Source of the DNA: Nocardioides carbamazepini
GTDB taxonomy: Bacteria > Actinomycetota > Actinomycetes > Propionibacteriales > Nocardioidaceae
DNA: 64,000 nucleotides
Assembly (NCBI RefSeq): GCF_024614185.1
Contig: NZ_JAHTLF010000016.1
Coordinates: forward strand, 1,116,001 to 1,180,000
Reading direction: 5' to 3'
In this document: positions 7,909-16,316 of the stretch, in pieces
How positions within the stretch are numbered: position 1 is the stretch's first letter
Layout: the number at the start of each line of letters is the position of its first letter
The notes under the pieces: model-generated
Told to the model about the DNA's origin: nothing
Databases searched by the model: none
What the model saw: only the letters and a program-made list of their open reading frames with translations
Program-made: the position numbers and the translations under genes

Positions 7909-9201
7909 ATGAGCCTCACCGAGGACGAGCAGTCGACGACGGACGCGCCCGAGCGCAAGGCGGCCCGGCGACGCGCGCCGGGCGAGGCCCCGCCCGCCGG
8001 GCGCCGGCCGGGTGCCGAGCGGAGGCGTCGCGCCTCGCGGCGCCGGTCCACCTCCAACGAGCACGGCAACGACTGGTCGTCGTGGCCCCGGTACGACGAC
8101 GCGGAGCTCGGCTTCCGGGACTACTGGTACCCGGTCATGTGGGCCGAGCAGGTCGGCAAGAAGCCGGTCCCGGTCGAGCTGCTGGGCGAGCGGATCGTGC
8201 TGGTCCGCGAGAAGGACGAGATCTTCGGCCTGCACGACCGCTGCCCGCACCGCGGGGTGCCGCTGTCGCTGGGCCGGCGCCAGTACGAGGGCACGATCAG
8301 CTGCCCGTACCACGGCTGGACCTACGAGCTCGACAGCGGCCGGATGTGCGCGGCGCTGACCGACGGCCCGGACTCGCCGATCAACAACAAGGTCTCCGTG
8401 ACGACGTACCCCGTCGAGCAGCGGCTCGGCCTGGTGTGGATCTACGTCGGCGACGCCCAGGGCGACGACGTGCCGCCGGTCGAGCGGGACATCCCGAACG
8501 AGCTGCTCGACAACGACTTCGTGATGGGTGGCCGCTGGGACATCCGTGAGGGCAACTGGCGCTTCGCGGCCGAGAACGGCTTCGACGAGGGCCACGCGAA
8601 GTACCTCCACAACACCGCCCTGTGGCGCCTGTTCAAGGTGATGCCCGCGTGGAACATGACGCGCATCGTCGAGGAGGACGGCTGGCTGATCCGGGTCCAG
8701 GACGAGGTGCACTGGGAGGCGGAGTTCCCCGGTCTCGGCACCTGGACCAACAGGCGCTGGTGGAAGCGGATGCCGCTGCCCGACGCCCCCGGCAAGGGGA
8801 AGCGGGTCAACCCGGTCATCAAGGGCCTGAACATCCCGGGCTTCGTGTCGTTCCGGCTGCCCGGCCTGCTGCGCGTCGCCTACCCGGAGTTCATCCACTT
8901 CGAGTGGTACGTGCCGGTCAACGAGGACCAGGTCCGCTACGTGCAGATGATCGTGCGCTTCGAGACCGGCGCGAAGGCGTCGATCTTCAAGGCGAAGTAC
9001 CTCTCCGCGATCCGGTGGCTCTTCCACGGCCAGTTCACCGGCCAGGACGCCTGGATGGTCGACGTGATGAACGCGCCGCCGGAGAAGCTCTACCGCCCCG
9101 ACCTGTCCCTGACCGCGATCCGCCGTCACATCGAGCAGGTCGCGCCGACCGTCCAGGTCGACCGGACGCCCGGCTCCAAGCGCCAGCCCCCGGCCGAGTG
9201 A
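7909..9201 (+). CDS. Rieske non-haem iron oxygenase, alpha subunit
   Basis: The 430-residue protein carries the Rieske cluster ligands Cys112/His114 (CPHRG) and Cys132/His135 (CPYHGW). The mononuclear iron motif is NGFDEGHAKYLH, with bridging Asp226 and ligands His229 and His234. Its layout (YWYPVMW at the start of the Rieske domain, FEWYVPV near the C-terminus, no beta subunit gene) recalls the CarAa homotrimeric angular dioxygenases, but this is from memory of family features. The first ~55 residues are an unusual Arg/Ala/Pro-rich tail. With the preceding reductase it forms a two-component oxygenase that would hydroxylate the ring before LigB cleavage. Confidence 0.87.
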   Translation: MSLTEDEQSTTDAPERKAARRRAPGEAPPAGRRPGAERRRRASRRRSTSNEHGNDWSSWPRYDDAELGFRDYWYPVMWAEQVGKKPVPVELLGERIVLVREKDEIFGLHDRCPHRGVPLSLGRRQYEGTISCPYHGWTYELDSGRMCAALTDGPDSPINNKVSVTTYPVEQRLGLVWIYVGDAQGDDVPPVERDIPNELLDNDFVMGGRWDIREGNWRFAAENGFDEGHAKYLHNTALWRLFKVMPAWNMTRIVEEDGWLIRVQDEVHWEAEFPGLGTWTNRRWWKRMPLPDAPGKGKRVNPVIKGLNIPGFVSFRLPGLLRVAYPEFIHFEWYVPVNEDQVRYVQMIVRFETGAKASIFKAKYLSAIRWLFHGQFTGQDAWMVDVMNAPPEKLYRPDLSLTAIRRHIEQVAPTVQVDRTPGSKRQPPAE

Positions 9202-9224
9202 CCGACCCGAGAGGACTTTCGACG

Positions 9225-9377
9225 ATGAACCTCCACCCCAAGGCTCTGCTCCGCATCGTGGCCGTGCTCGCCGTCCTGGCCGTGCTGCCGCGCCTGGTGC
9301 AGGCGGTGCTGCTGCGCCTGACCGGCACGGTCGTGCGCGACGTACGCCGCCAGGACCGCCCCGCATCCCTGCGATGA
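9225..9377 (+). CDS. Single-helix membrane mini-protein, 50 aa
   Basis: A small gene fills the space between the Rieske oxygenase and the second hydrolase, with an AGAGGA ribosome-binding site and an ATGA overlap with the next start. The product has a basic start (MNLHPKALLR), one hydrophobic helix (IVAVLAVLAVLPRLVQAVLL) and a basic, cytoplasmic-looking tail (VRDVRRQDR). No family was recognised. Its place inside a tightly coupled oxygenase operon suggests a membrane anchor or a helper for the oxygenase or carrier; that is speculation. The spacing and overlap argue that it is real. Confidence 0.6.
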   Translation: MNLHPKALLRIVAVLAVLAVLPRLVQAVLLRLTGTVVRDVRRQDRPASLR

Positions 9378-10201
9378 GCGCCGCCCTGGCCGTCGAACGG
9401 CGGGGCGCGGGCACGGCGACGGCGCCGCCGCTCGTGGTCCTGCACGGCGGCGGCCCCGGCTGCCACGCCGCTGCCGACTTCCGCGCGCTGCTGCCCGGGC
9501 TGGCTGACCGTGAGCTGTACCTGGTCGACCTGCCCGGGTACGGCGGCTCGCCCCTGCCCACGACCCGTGGGCCGCGGATGACCGGCTGCGCCGACGCGCT
9601 GGCCGCGCTGCTCGACGAGCACGGGCTGACCCGTTGCGACGTGCTCACCACGTCGCTGGGCGGGATCGTCGCGATGGTCCTTTCCGCGCGCCATCGGGAC
9701 CTGGTCGGTCGGCTGGTCGCCTGCGGCAGCCAGCCGCTCCCGGCGCCGCCGGGCATCGCGGCCGACCTCGGACTGGGGCCGCGCGCCCGCGCGGCGTACT
9801 ACGACTCCGCCGAGCCGACGCCCGAGCGCCTGCGGGAGACCGTGCTCGCCCTCGAGTGGCGCGACCCGAGCCGGATCCCCGGCGAGCTGCTGGCCCTGCG
9901 CCATGCGGCGAGCCTGACGCCCGCGAGCCGGGCCGTCGCCGCGGACCCCGGCCTGCTCGGTGACCCCGAGGACCTCACCGGCCTGCTGGGCGAGGTGCGG
10001 GCCGAGACCCTGGTGGTGTGGGGCGAGCACGACCCGTTCGGCGAGCCGGCGTACGGCGCCTGGCTCGCGGACGGCCTGCCGCGCGGCTCCGCGGCCGTCG
10101 TCCCCGGCGCCGCCCACCACCCGCAGGCCGAGTTCCCCGAGAGCACCGCCGCGCTGGTGCGTGCCCATCTGTCCCAGTCCGCACGAGGAGACCGACGATG
10201 A
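9374..10201 (+). CDS. Second alpha/beta hydrolase, meta-cleavage hydrolase-like
   Basis: This 275-residue protein starts at the ATGA overlap with the mini-protein. LHGGGPGCHAAADF is the oxyanion-hole segment typical of BphD/MhpC-type hydrolases. The nucleophile elbow reads TTSLGG (Ser94), with Thr replacing the usual first Gly of GxSxG. The triad acid is seen in VVWGEHDPFG and the His in AAHHPQAE. It is the second such enzyme in the pathway, after the one at 2395. It may act on a different ring-fission product or on an ester or amide released later. The following M20-like gene overlaps it. Confidence 0.75.
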   Translation: MSAALAVERRGAGTATAPPLVVLHGGGPGCHAAADFRALLPGLADRELYLVDLPGYGGSPLPTTRGPRMTGCADALAALLDEHGLTRCDVLTTSLGGIVAMVLSARHRDLVGRLVACGSQPLPAPPGIAADLGLGPRARAAYYDSAEPTPERLRETVLALEWRDPSRIPGELLALRHAASLTPASRAVAADPGLLGDPEDLTGLLGEVRAETLVVWGEHDPFGEPAYGAWLADGLPRGSAAVVPGAAHHPQAEFPESTAALVRAHLSQSARGDRR

Positions 10202-11523
10202 CAACCCAGGCCCCAGGCACCGTTCGGACCGCCATCACCGCGGCATGGGACGCGATCGACCGCGACCGGCTGGCCGAGCTGGTCGTCGGTCTCGTCGACA
10301 TCCCGTCGCCGACCGGTGAGGAGGGCGAGCTCGCGCAGTGGGCCGCCGCGCAGCTCAGCGCGCACGGCGTCGCGGCGCGCACCCAGTGGCTCGACGACCG
10401 GCAGGCCAACGCGGTCGGGGAGCTGACGGGCACGGGCGGCGGCGAGGACGTGCTGCTCTACGCGCCCATCGACACCCTGACCGTCGGCGACGCCGCCGAG
10501 GACGTCCCGTGGATCGGGCCCGAGCTGCGCGAGGACATGGAGCCCCGGGCCCAGGTGCGGGGCGACCACGTGCTCGGGCTCGGCGCGTCGAACCCCAAGG
10601 GCCACGCGGCCTGCGTGATGGCGGCGGCCGAGGCGATCGCCTCCGCCGGGCTGGACCTGCCAGGCAGCGTCCTGGTGGGTCTCGGCGCCGGCGGCATGCC
10701 GACGAACGGCCGCATCGAGCGCGGCCTGACCCGGCACAACGCCGGCCAGGGCGCGGGCTGCTCGTTCATGCTCGAGCAGGGTGTCTGGGCCGACCACGCC
10801 GTCATCGCCAAGCCGGGGTGGGCGGTGGCTTGGGAGGAGGTGGGCCTGTGCTGGTTCGAGGTCGAGGTCGAGGGCAACTTCTCGTACGTCGGCAGCCGGC
10901 ACCGGATGCCCTACCGCAACGCCATCGCGGCCGCCTCCGTCGTCGTCCTCGAGCTCGAGGAGTGGTTCACCGGGTATGCCGAGCGGCACACCGACGGCCT
11001 GGTCGCGCCGCAGGGGATCGTCTCGGCGATCGAGAGCGGCTGGCCCCGGATGTCGTCGGTGACCCCCGCCCTGTGCCGGTTCTATGTGGACCTGCGGACC
11101 AGTCCGCGCACCCCGCTCGCCGACGTCCGGCGTGAGTTCGGCGCGGCCGTCGACGAGATCCGGGCCCGGCATCCGGAGCTCGCGGTGCGCTGGCGGTCGC
11201 GGCTGACCATCCCCGGCACGGCGACGCCCGTCGACGCCCCCGTCGTCGCGGCCGCCGTCGCGGCCTGGGAGGAGCTCACCGGCGAGCCGCATCGCCCGAT
11301 CGTGGCCAACAGCGGCGCCACGGACGCCAACATCCTGCGCCAGAAGGGTCTGGCCACCGCCCGGATCGGGATGGACCGGATCGGTCCGGACGCCCCGCTG
11401 CCCCTGGACTTCCCCGCGGGCATGAACGTGGTCGATCTTCGCGAGGCGGAGCGTCTCACCCGGCACCTGGTGCACACGGCCGTCACCCTGGCCAGCCGGC
11501 CGGTCGGCCCGGCGCCCGCATAG
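10198..11523 (+). CDS. M20-family-like protein lacking canonical metal ligands
   Basis: The 441-residue protein, coupled by ATGA, follows the M20 peptidase/deacylase layout: an N-terminal catalytic half, an inserted dimerisation domain (FEVEVEGNFSYVG through AIAAASVVVLELEEW) and a C-terminal SGATDANILRQKG block. The usual metal-binding places are changed. The HxD site reads APID (Pro90), the G-x-G-x-x-D-x-K-G aspartate is Asn132 in GLGASNPKG, and the catalytic Glu-Glu is replaced by GAGGMP near 164-168. Either it uses a different chemistry or it has become a binding or regulatory protein. Position as the last gene of the operon suggests action on a late pathway intermediate. Confidence 0.65.
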   Translation: MTTQAPGTVRTAITAAWDAIDRDRLAELVVGLVDIPSPTGEEGELAQWAAAQLSAHGVAARTQWLDDRQANAVGELTGTGGGEDVLLYAPIDTLTVGDAAEDVPWIGPELREDMEPRAQVRGDHVLGLGASNPKGHAACVMAAAEAIASAGLDLPGSVLVGLGAGGMPTNGRIERGLTRHNAGQGAGCSFMLEQGVWADHAVIAKPGWAVAWEEVGLCWFEVEVEGNFSYVGSRHRMPYRNAIAAASVVVLELEEWFTGYAERHTDGLVAPQGIVSAIESGWPRMSSVTPALCRFYVDLRTSPRTPLADVRREFGAAVDEIRARHPELAVRWRSRLTIPGTATPVDAPVVAAAVAAWEELTGEPHRPIVANSGATDANILRQKGLATARIGMDRIGPDAPLPLDFPAGMNVVDLREAERLTRHLVHTAVTLASRPVGPAPA

Positions 11524-11539
11524 CCCGGGACGAAGCTCC

Positions 11540-12307
11540 TCAGATGTCGTCGAAGGACCCGCCGCGTCCCTTGCCGGAGGCGAAGCGGCCGGCGCCGGCG
11601 ACCCCGTCGGCGGCGAGTGACGCCAGGCCGATGGCGAGCTCGCGGCGCAGCGCGGACTCCTCGGTGTCGGCCCACTGCAGGCGCGCCGAGCGGCGGTCGC
11701 CGCGCATGCAGGCCTGCGGCATGCGGGCGATCTCGTGGGCGAGCGCCACTGCCGCCGCACGGGCCGTGCCCGTCGGCACGAGGCGGTTGACCAGCCCGAT
11801 GTCGAGCGCCTCCCGGGCGTCGACGGGTCGGCCGGTGAGGATCAGGTCCATGGCCCGGCTGTGCCCGATCAGCCGGGGCAGCCGGATCGTGCCGCCGTCG
11901 ATGAGGGGCACGCCCCAGCGGCGGCAGAACACCCCGAGCGTCGTCCCCTCCTCGGCCACCCGCAGGTCGCACCACACCGCGAGCTCCAGGCCACCCGCCA
12001 CGGCGTGACCGTGGAGCGCGGCGATCACCGGCTTGTCGAGGTCCATCCGGGTCGGCCCCATCGGGCCGTCGCCCTCGGGTGAGACCCGGTTGGACCGCTC
12101 GGTGCCGACCCCCTTGAGATCGGCGCCCGCGCAGAACGATGGCCCGTCGCCCGCCAGCACGGCGACCTTCGCGTCCGACGCCTCGAACGCGCGGAAGGCC
12201 GCGGCCAGCTCCGCCGCCATCGGCCCGTCCACCGCGTTGTGTCGCTCGGGGCGGGCCAGCACGATCGTCGTGACGTCGCCGTCGGTCTCGATCCGGATGT
12301 CGTCCAT
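11540..12307 (-). CDS. Enoyl-CoA hydratase/isomerase (crotonase) family
   Basis: The 255-residue protein has crotonase signatures: N-terminal VTTIVLARPERHNAV, the oxyanion-hole segments FCAGADLKG and GHAVAGGLELA, and CRRWGVPLIDGGTIRLPRLIG in the active-site region. The first catalytic Glu position of classical hydratases appears occupied otherwise in that block, so exact chemistry (hydration, isomerisation, C-C cleavage) is uncertain. It is on the opposite strand and converges with the catabolic operon 16 bases after its stop. A GAGAGGAGAG ribosome-binding site precedes the ATG. The 82-base gap upstream separates it from the glycosyltransferase and probably holds its own promoter. Confidence 0.8.
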   Translation of the reverse strand: MDDIRIETDGDVTTIVLARPERHNAVDGPMAAELAAAFRAFEASDAKVAVLAGDGPSFCAGADLKGVGTERSNRVSPEGDGPMGPTRMDLDKPVIAALHGHAVAGGLELAVWCDLRVAEEGTTLGVFCRRWGVPLIDGGTIRLPRLIGHSRAMDLILTGRPVDAREALDIGLVNRLVPTGTARAAAVALAHEIARMPQACMRGDRRSARLQWADTEESALRRELAIGLASLAADGVAGAGRFASGKGRGGSFDDI

Positions 12308-12389
12308 CGGCTCTCCTCTCGGACCACGTCGTCGGTCCTGTGCCTGCGAGGATTGTGCCCGGGGAACCGTCCGGGGTCGAGGCGTTCGG

Positions 12390-13439
12390 TCAGGCCACCA
12401 CGGGTGCCGGCGCCGGGTAGGCGGTCGCCACGAGCTCGTCGACCGCGTCCACCCAGGTGCGGCGCAAAGCCCGCTCCCGTGCCGCGGCGCCCAGCAGCTG
12501 GCGGTGCGGGTCGGCGGCCACCGACGCGACGGCCCGGGTCAGGTCGCGGGAGTCGGCGGCGTCGTACAGGACGCCGGTCTCGAGGTGGGCCACCACGTCG
12601 CGGGCGCCACCGGAGCGCGGCGCGACGACGGGGACCCCGGAGGCGCCGGCCTCGCGCACGGTGTGGCAGTCGGTCTCGTGCTCGCCGGGGTGCACCAGGA
12701 GGTCGAGGGTCGGCAGCGCGACGGTCAGGTCGCCCACGCCGAGCGGACCGGTGAACCGGGCGTGCGGCAGGCGCCGGGCCAGCCACTCGCGCTCGGGCCC
12801 GCCTCCGATCACGACGACGCGGATGCCGGGGACGTCGGCGAGCGCGGTCAGGCGGCGGACGCCCGCCGACTTGTGCAGGCTGCCGGCGTAGCCGACCACG
12901 ACCCGGCCCTGCCCGGACCTGGCCCGTGACCAGGACCGGTGCAGCCACGGGTCGCGCAGGGTCGGGGTGAACGCGAGCGGATCCACGCCCGGCTCCCACA
13001 GCGCCGCGTCGACCCCCAGCTCGGCAGCGCGGCCGACCATCCACGGCGCGGTGACCAGGACCCGGTCGGCGCGCTCGGCGACCTTCGCCCGCCAGTAGTC
13101 GGCGGCGAGGTCGAGGACCGGCGACTGCTCGACGACCAGCGTCGGCACCCCCGCTCGCGTCGCGTGCTTGAGTGCCTTGCGGCCGACGGCTCGGGGGGAG
13201 TGGACCTGGACGAGGTCGGGCGCGAACCGCTCGATCGCGTCGCGCACCTGCGCACCCGTCGGCTCCAGCGGACGGACCCGGACCACGTCGCAGCCGCGGT
13301 AGCTCGCGAGCCCGGGGCCGGGCGCGATGATCCGGACCGTGTGACCGCGGTCGACGAGCCGGTCCGCCGTCGCCTTCAGGGTCGTGGTGGTGCCGTCGAG
13401 CGCCGGGTAGAACGACTCGGTGACCAGGGCGATCCGCAT
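12390..13439 (-). CDS. GT4-family glycosyltransferase (MgtA/PimB-like)
   Basis: The 349-residue protein has the two-Rossmann GT-B pattern. It opens with MRIALVTESFYPALDGT and GHTVRIIAPGPG and has the acceptor-side segment APDLVQVHSPRAVGRKAL. The donor-side region holds VVGYAGSLHKSAGVRRL and HPGEHETDCHTVREAGASGVPV, where the EAxASGxPV block binds the sugar nucleotide. Related actinobacterial enzymes transfer mannose from GDP-mannose to membrane lipids or lipomannan precursors; a mannosyl donor is inferred from that likeness. It appears monocistronic. Confidence 0.8.
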   Translation of the reverse strand: MRIALVTESFYPALDGTTTTLKATADRLVDRGHTVRIIAPGPGLASYRGCDVVRVRPLEPTGAQVRDAIERFAPDLVQVHSPRAVGRKALKHATRAGVPTLVVEQSPVLDLAADYWRAKVAERADRVLVTAPWMVGRAAELGVDAALWEPGVDPLAFTPTLRDPWLHRSWSRARSGQGRVVVGYAGSLHKSAGVRRLTALADVPGIRVVVIGGGPEREWLARRLPHARFTGPLGVGDLTVALPTLDLLVHPGEHETDCHTVREAGASGVPVVAPRSGGARDVVAHLETGVLYDAADSRDLTRAVASVAADPHRQLLGAAARERALRRTWVDAVDELVATAYPAPAPVVA

Positions 13440-13533
13440 GGCACGAGCGTGGCTGCGCCGGCTTGCGGGGACCTTCTCCTGCGATGGACACCCGGTGGCC
13501 GATACGCGAACCTTGGGTTCGCGAGGTCGGCGA

Positions 13534-15048
13534 TCAGCTGACGCCCTTGTCCTCCTTCGTCTGGGCCTCGACCTCGTCGGCCAGGCCCTCCAGCTCCTTG
13601 CGGATCGCCGCGTCGGTTCCCTTGAAGTCGTTCAGGATGAGGATGCACTTCTCGCCGATGTCGCGCATCTCGTCGCCGTTGTTCTTCAGCAGGGCCACCA
13701 GGATGCTGACCATGCCGCTGAAGGACTCGAAGTGGCCGTGGGTGCCGCCCTGGGCTCCGGTGATGCCCCGGGACCACGCCCCCTTCTCAGGAGCGCCCTC
13801 CACCTTGGTCGCGATGTCGTGGCAGTGGTCGCCGATGAGCTCGTAGCGTCCGGCGGCGCGCTTCAGGGCCGCATCGGTGACCTGGATGTTGACCCGGTTG
13901 CCGTTCACGTCGGTGTAGATGCCGTGCTCGCCGGCGTTGAGGAACTCGGTGGGGTTGACCAGGTCGAACGAGGTCGTGATCACCCGGTTCCTCCCCTCCG
14001 GCTGGGTCGCGGCCGTCACTGCGTTGTCGGCGCACGTGGCGAAGGCGGCCTCGGTCTCGTCGACATCGTCGAGAAGGCCGGTGACCGCCTTCCAGAAGGA
14101 CGTGTCAAGAGCCTGGTAGGACGACCCGTCCAGCGAGTACTGGTAGGGGGCCGGCTCGGCCGGCAGGAACCCATCGACGATCCCGTACAGGGTCGAGGCC
14201 TTCCCGATCACGCTGGCGACGCCCTTCGGGAGGGACAGCAGCCCGCTGGCGTCGGCGATCGACTTCACCACGTCGAAGACCTCCCCGGCGCTGACCTCGT
14301 TGCCTTCGGAGAAGGCGTGGAAGTCCGCGGTCGCGGTGTCGATCAGCTTGGAGAGGTCACGGTGATAGCGGGCCCACACCTGCGCCTCGCCGGCGACGAG
14401 GACACCGGTGACGACGGCCAGGGCGTGCAGGCCGGTCATCACGTCGGAGATGCGGTTGGCTCCGTAGAGCTCGCGGAGCCGGATCACCGCCATCCCGTCC
14501 AGGTCGCCCAGCTCGGCCTCGATCTCGGAGATGTACTCGGGAACCAGCACGTTGCCGACCTCGATCGTGGTGTCGGCGTCCTTCCCGGTGGTGCGCACCT
14601 CACCGGAGACGGAGAGCTCCTGCATCGCGTGCTGGAGCACGGAGATCTGGCTGTCGAAGTCCTCGGCCTTCGGGGCCTGCCCGCCCTCGCCCTTGCTCAG
14701 CATCGGGGTGAGGTAGGTGTCGACCGCCTGCTTGATGGGCTCGTAGACGCCGCCGTCCGCGTCGAAGTAGTCGTAGCCGAGGTCGGGGTCGCCACCGATC
14801 AGCCCGCCGTCCTCGGTCCACTGGCCGCCGGGATAGCTGACGTAGAGACGCTTCGCCTGGTGGTTGATGGTGGGGCGCGGTGTGATGATCTCGAAACGGC
14901 CTTCCTTGCAGGACCCGTCGACGACGCCGGGCACGCTGCGGCGCATATAGGCGTCGATCATCGCCTCGGCCAGCTTGTCGAGGTCGCCGGAGGTCGTATA
15001 GGTGACGGAGTCCTCGAAGTTGCCGAAGTCGACGTCCTCGCCTGTCAT
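13534..15048 (-). CDS. Large helical protein with WXG100-like C-terminus (possible type VII secretion substrate)
   Basis: This 504-residue protein was not matched to a named family. It has an N-terminal domain with YVSYPGGQWTEDGG, a central helical and weakly hydrophobic part (MTGLHALAVVTGVLVAGEAQ), and a C-terminal ~100-residue helical block ending in DIGEKCILILNDFKGTDAAI, reminiscent of WXG100/EspA-like proteins. It shares order and several alignable segments with the 475-residue protein at 21292, so the two are paralogues. An AGGAGA site precedes the ATG. The upstream gene on the same strand encodes a membrane-anchored protein 98 bases or less away, suggesting an operon. No T7SS ATPase is in the window. 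Confidence 0.6.
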   Translation of the reverse strand: MTGEDVDFGNFEDSVTYTTSGDLDKLAEAMIDAYMRRSVPGVVDGSCKEGRFEIITPRPTINHQAKRLYVSYPGGQWTEDGGLIGGDPDLGYDYFDADGGVYEPIKQAVDTYLTPMLSKGEGGQAPKAEDFDSQISVLQHAMQELSVSGEVRTTGKDADTTIEVGNVLVPEYISEIEAELGDLDGMAVIRLRELYGANRISDVMTGLHALAVVTGVLVAGEAQVWARYHRDLSKLIDTATADFHAFSEGNEVSAGEVFDVVKSIADASGLLSLPKGVASVIGKASTLYGIVDGFLPAEPAPYQYSLDGSSYQALDTSFWKAVTGLLDDVDETEAAFATCADNAVTAATQPEGRNRVITTSFDLVNPTEFLNAGEHGIYTDVNGNRVNIQVTDAALKRAAGRYELIGDHCHDIATKVEGAPEKGAWSRGITGAQGGTHGHFESFSGMVSILVALLKNNGDEMRDIGEKCILILNDFKGTDAAIRKELEGLADEVEAQTKEDKGVS

Positions 15049-15100
15049 GGCTTCTCCTGGAGGTGACGGTGCCCGTGCGGCAGGTGGTGGGAATGCGCGG

Positions 15101-16147
15101 TCAGCGCTGGAAGGTGAAGGTCGCGTCGACCCCGAACGGGACGGTCGGGGGACCGCTGGCCGCCCCCGGCTCCCGAACCGCGGTCATGGGTGCGGTGACG
15201 TGCAGGGAGAGGGGGGAGTCGTCCGCCGCCGAGTCGAAGACCCACGTCCCGCTCCCGTCCGTGGGCTCGTCGTCCGTCCGCGGTCCGCGCACCGGCTCGC
15301 CGCCCTCGAGCGAGACGACGACGGCATCCCGCCGGACCTGGTAGCCCACCCCGGTGGGGAGCCAGACGACGCTGCGCGGTGCCGTGACGGTCACGTCGAC
15401 GATGCTCCAGACGCGCCCTTCCTCGGCCCACCCGAGCTCGGGCAGGTACGGCGTGCGGGTCAGTGGGCCGATCCGGCAGTAGATGGAGCCGGCGCCCGCG
15501 TCGATCAGACGGGCCTCCGGGGTGCGCCGGGCGTCGCAGGGATCGCTCGCGCCGTAGGACGCGGGGCCATCGGGGTACAGCGCCGCGGCGCGGCCCGGGT
15601 CCACCTTCCCGGAGGCCATGACCACGGTCTGGGTCTGGTCCTCGTAGGTCACCTCGACCTCGAGGTCGTCGCCGTCGCCCGCGACGACCGCGATGAGGGA
15701 GCCCTCGGGGAACACGCCGGACTCGGCGGTCTCGTGCAGGTCGATGTCGTGCTCGCCGAGGTCGGTGCGCTCGCCGCCGGCGGTCAGGCCGAGGGAGAAC
15801 GTCGTGGGATAGCCGAGCAGGTCGTCGTAGGCCAGCGAGGGCCGGAAGCTCCACGCGACCGGCACGATGGCCGCGTCATCCGCGGCCCGGACGGAGCCGT
15901 CGCCCTCCTTGCCGACCCGCCGCGCCGCGATCTCGTCGAGCGGCGCGCCCGAGGCGAGGCGCACGACGCCGATCGGCAGCTGGATCTCGGTCTCACGAGT
16001 CAACGCCGAGCCAGACGTCCCGTCGGCGACGAAGCCGGGGGCGAGCGAGTCGCCTCCGAGACGGACCACGGCGACCGCGACGCCCGCCCCGATCGCCAGC
16101 GCCGCGACGACGGCGACGGCCCACGCGGTTCTCCTGCTCCCGAGCAT
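15101..16147 (-). CDS. Membrane-anchored extracytoplasmic protein of unknown function
   Basis: I chose the ATG at 16147 because AGGAAGG lies eight bases upstream; an in-frame ATG at 16168 would add seven residues. The 348-residue product begins MLGSRRTAW followed by one signal anchor (AVAVVAALAIGAGVAVAVV), then a ~310-residue soluble region with no recognised domain but beta-rich, immunoglobulin-like texture (for example LEVEVTYEDQTQTVVM and SIVDVTVTAPRSVVWLPTG). Two cysteines (DPCDARR and IYCRIG) could form a disulphide outside the cell. It precedes the large helical protein by 52 bases, so the two are probably co-transcribed and may act at the envelope together. Confidence 0.6.
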   Translation of the reverse strand: MLGSRRTAWAVAVVAALAIGAGVAVAVVRLGGDSLAPGFVADGTSGSALTRETEIQLPIGVVRLASGAPLDEIAARRVGKEGDGSVRAADDAAIVPVAWSFRPSLAYDDLLGYPTTFSLGLTAGGERTDLGEHDIDLHETAESGVFPEGSLIAVVAGDGDDLEVEVTYEDQTQTVVMASGKVDPGRAAALYPDGPASYGASDPCDARRTPEARLIDAGAGSIYCRIGPLTRTPYLPELGWAEEGRVWSIVDVTVTAPRSVVWLPTGVGYQVRRDAVVVSLEGGEPVRGPRTDDEPTDGSGTWVFDSAADDSPLSLHVTAPMTAVREPGAASGPPTVPFGVDATFTFQR

Positions 16148-16302
16148 CGGGCGACCTTCCTGATCCATGCGACCCCATCCGCATCTGCCTGCGTCTCTTG
16201 CCTCGTGGCAGGCGCCCCAAACCTGTCACCCGGCCCGGCTCCCGGTTACCTGGGGGTAGGCGGAGATATCTCACACCTCGTCGGCACGGGCGCTGTCACG
16301 GA

Positions 16303-16316
16303 TAGGCTTGCCCCTT
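16303..16316 (+). promoter_or_regulatory. Putative leaderless promoter of mutA
   Basis: TAGGCT (16303-16308) fits the TANNNT -10 consensus and ends eight bases before the GTG at 16317. No ribosome-binding site lies between, so the mRNA would have almost no leader. An in-frame TTG at 16308 would overlap the -10 box and is therefore a poorer start. Confidence 0.5.
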
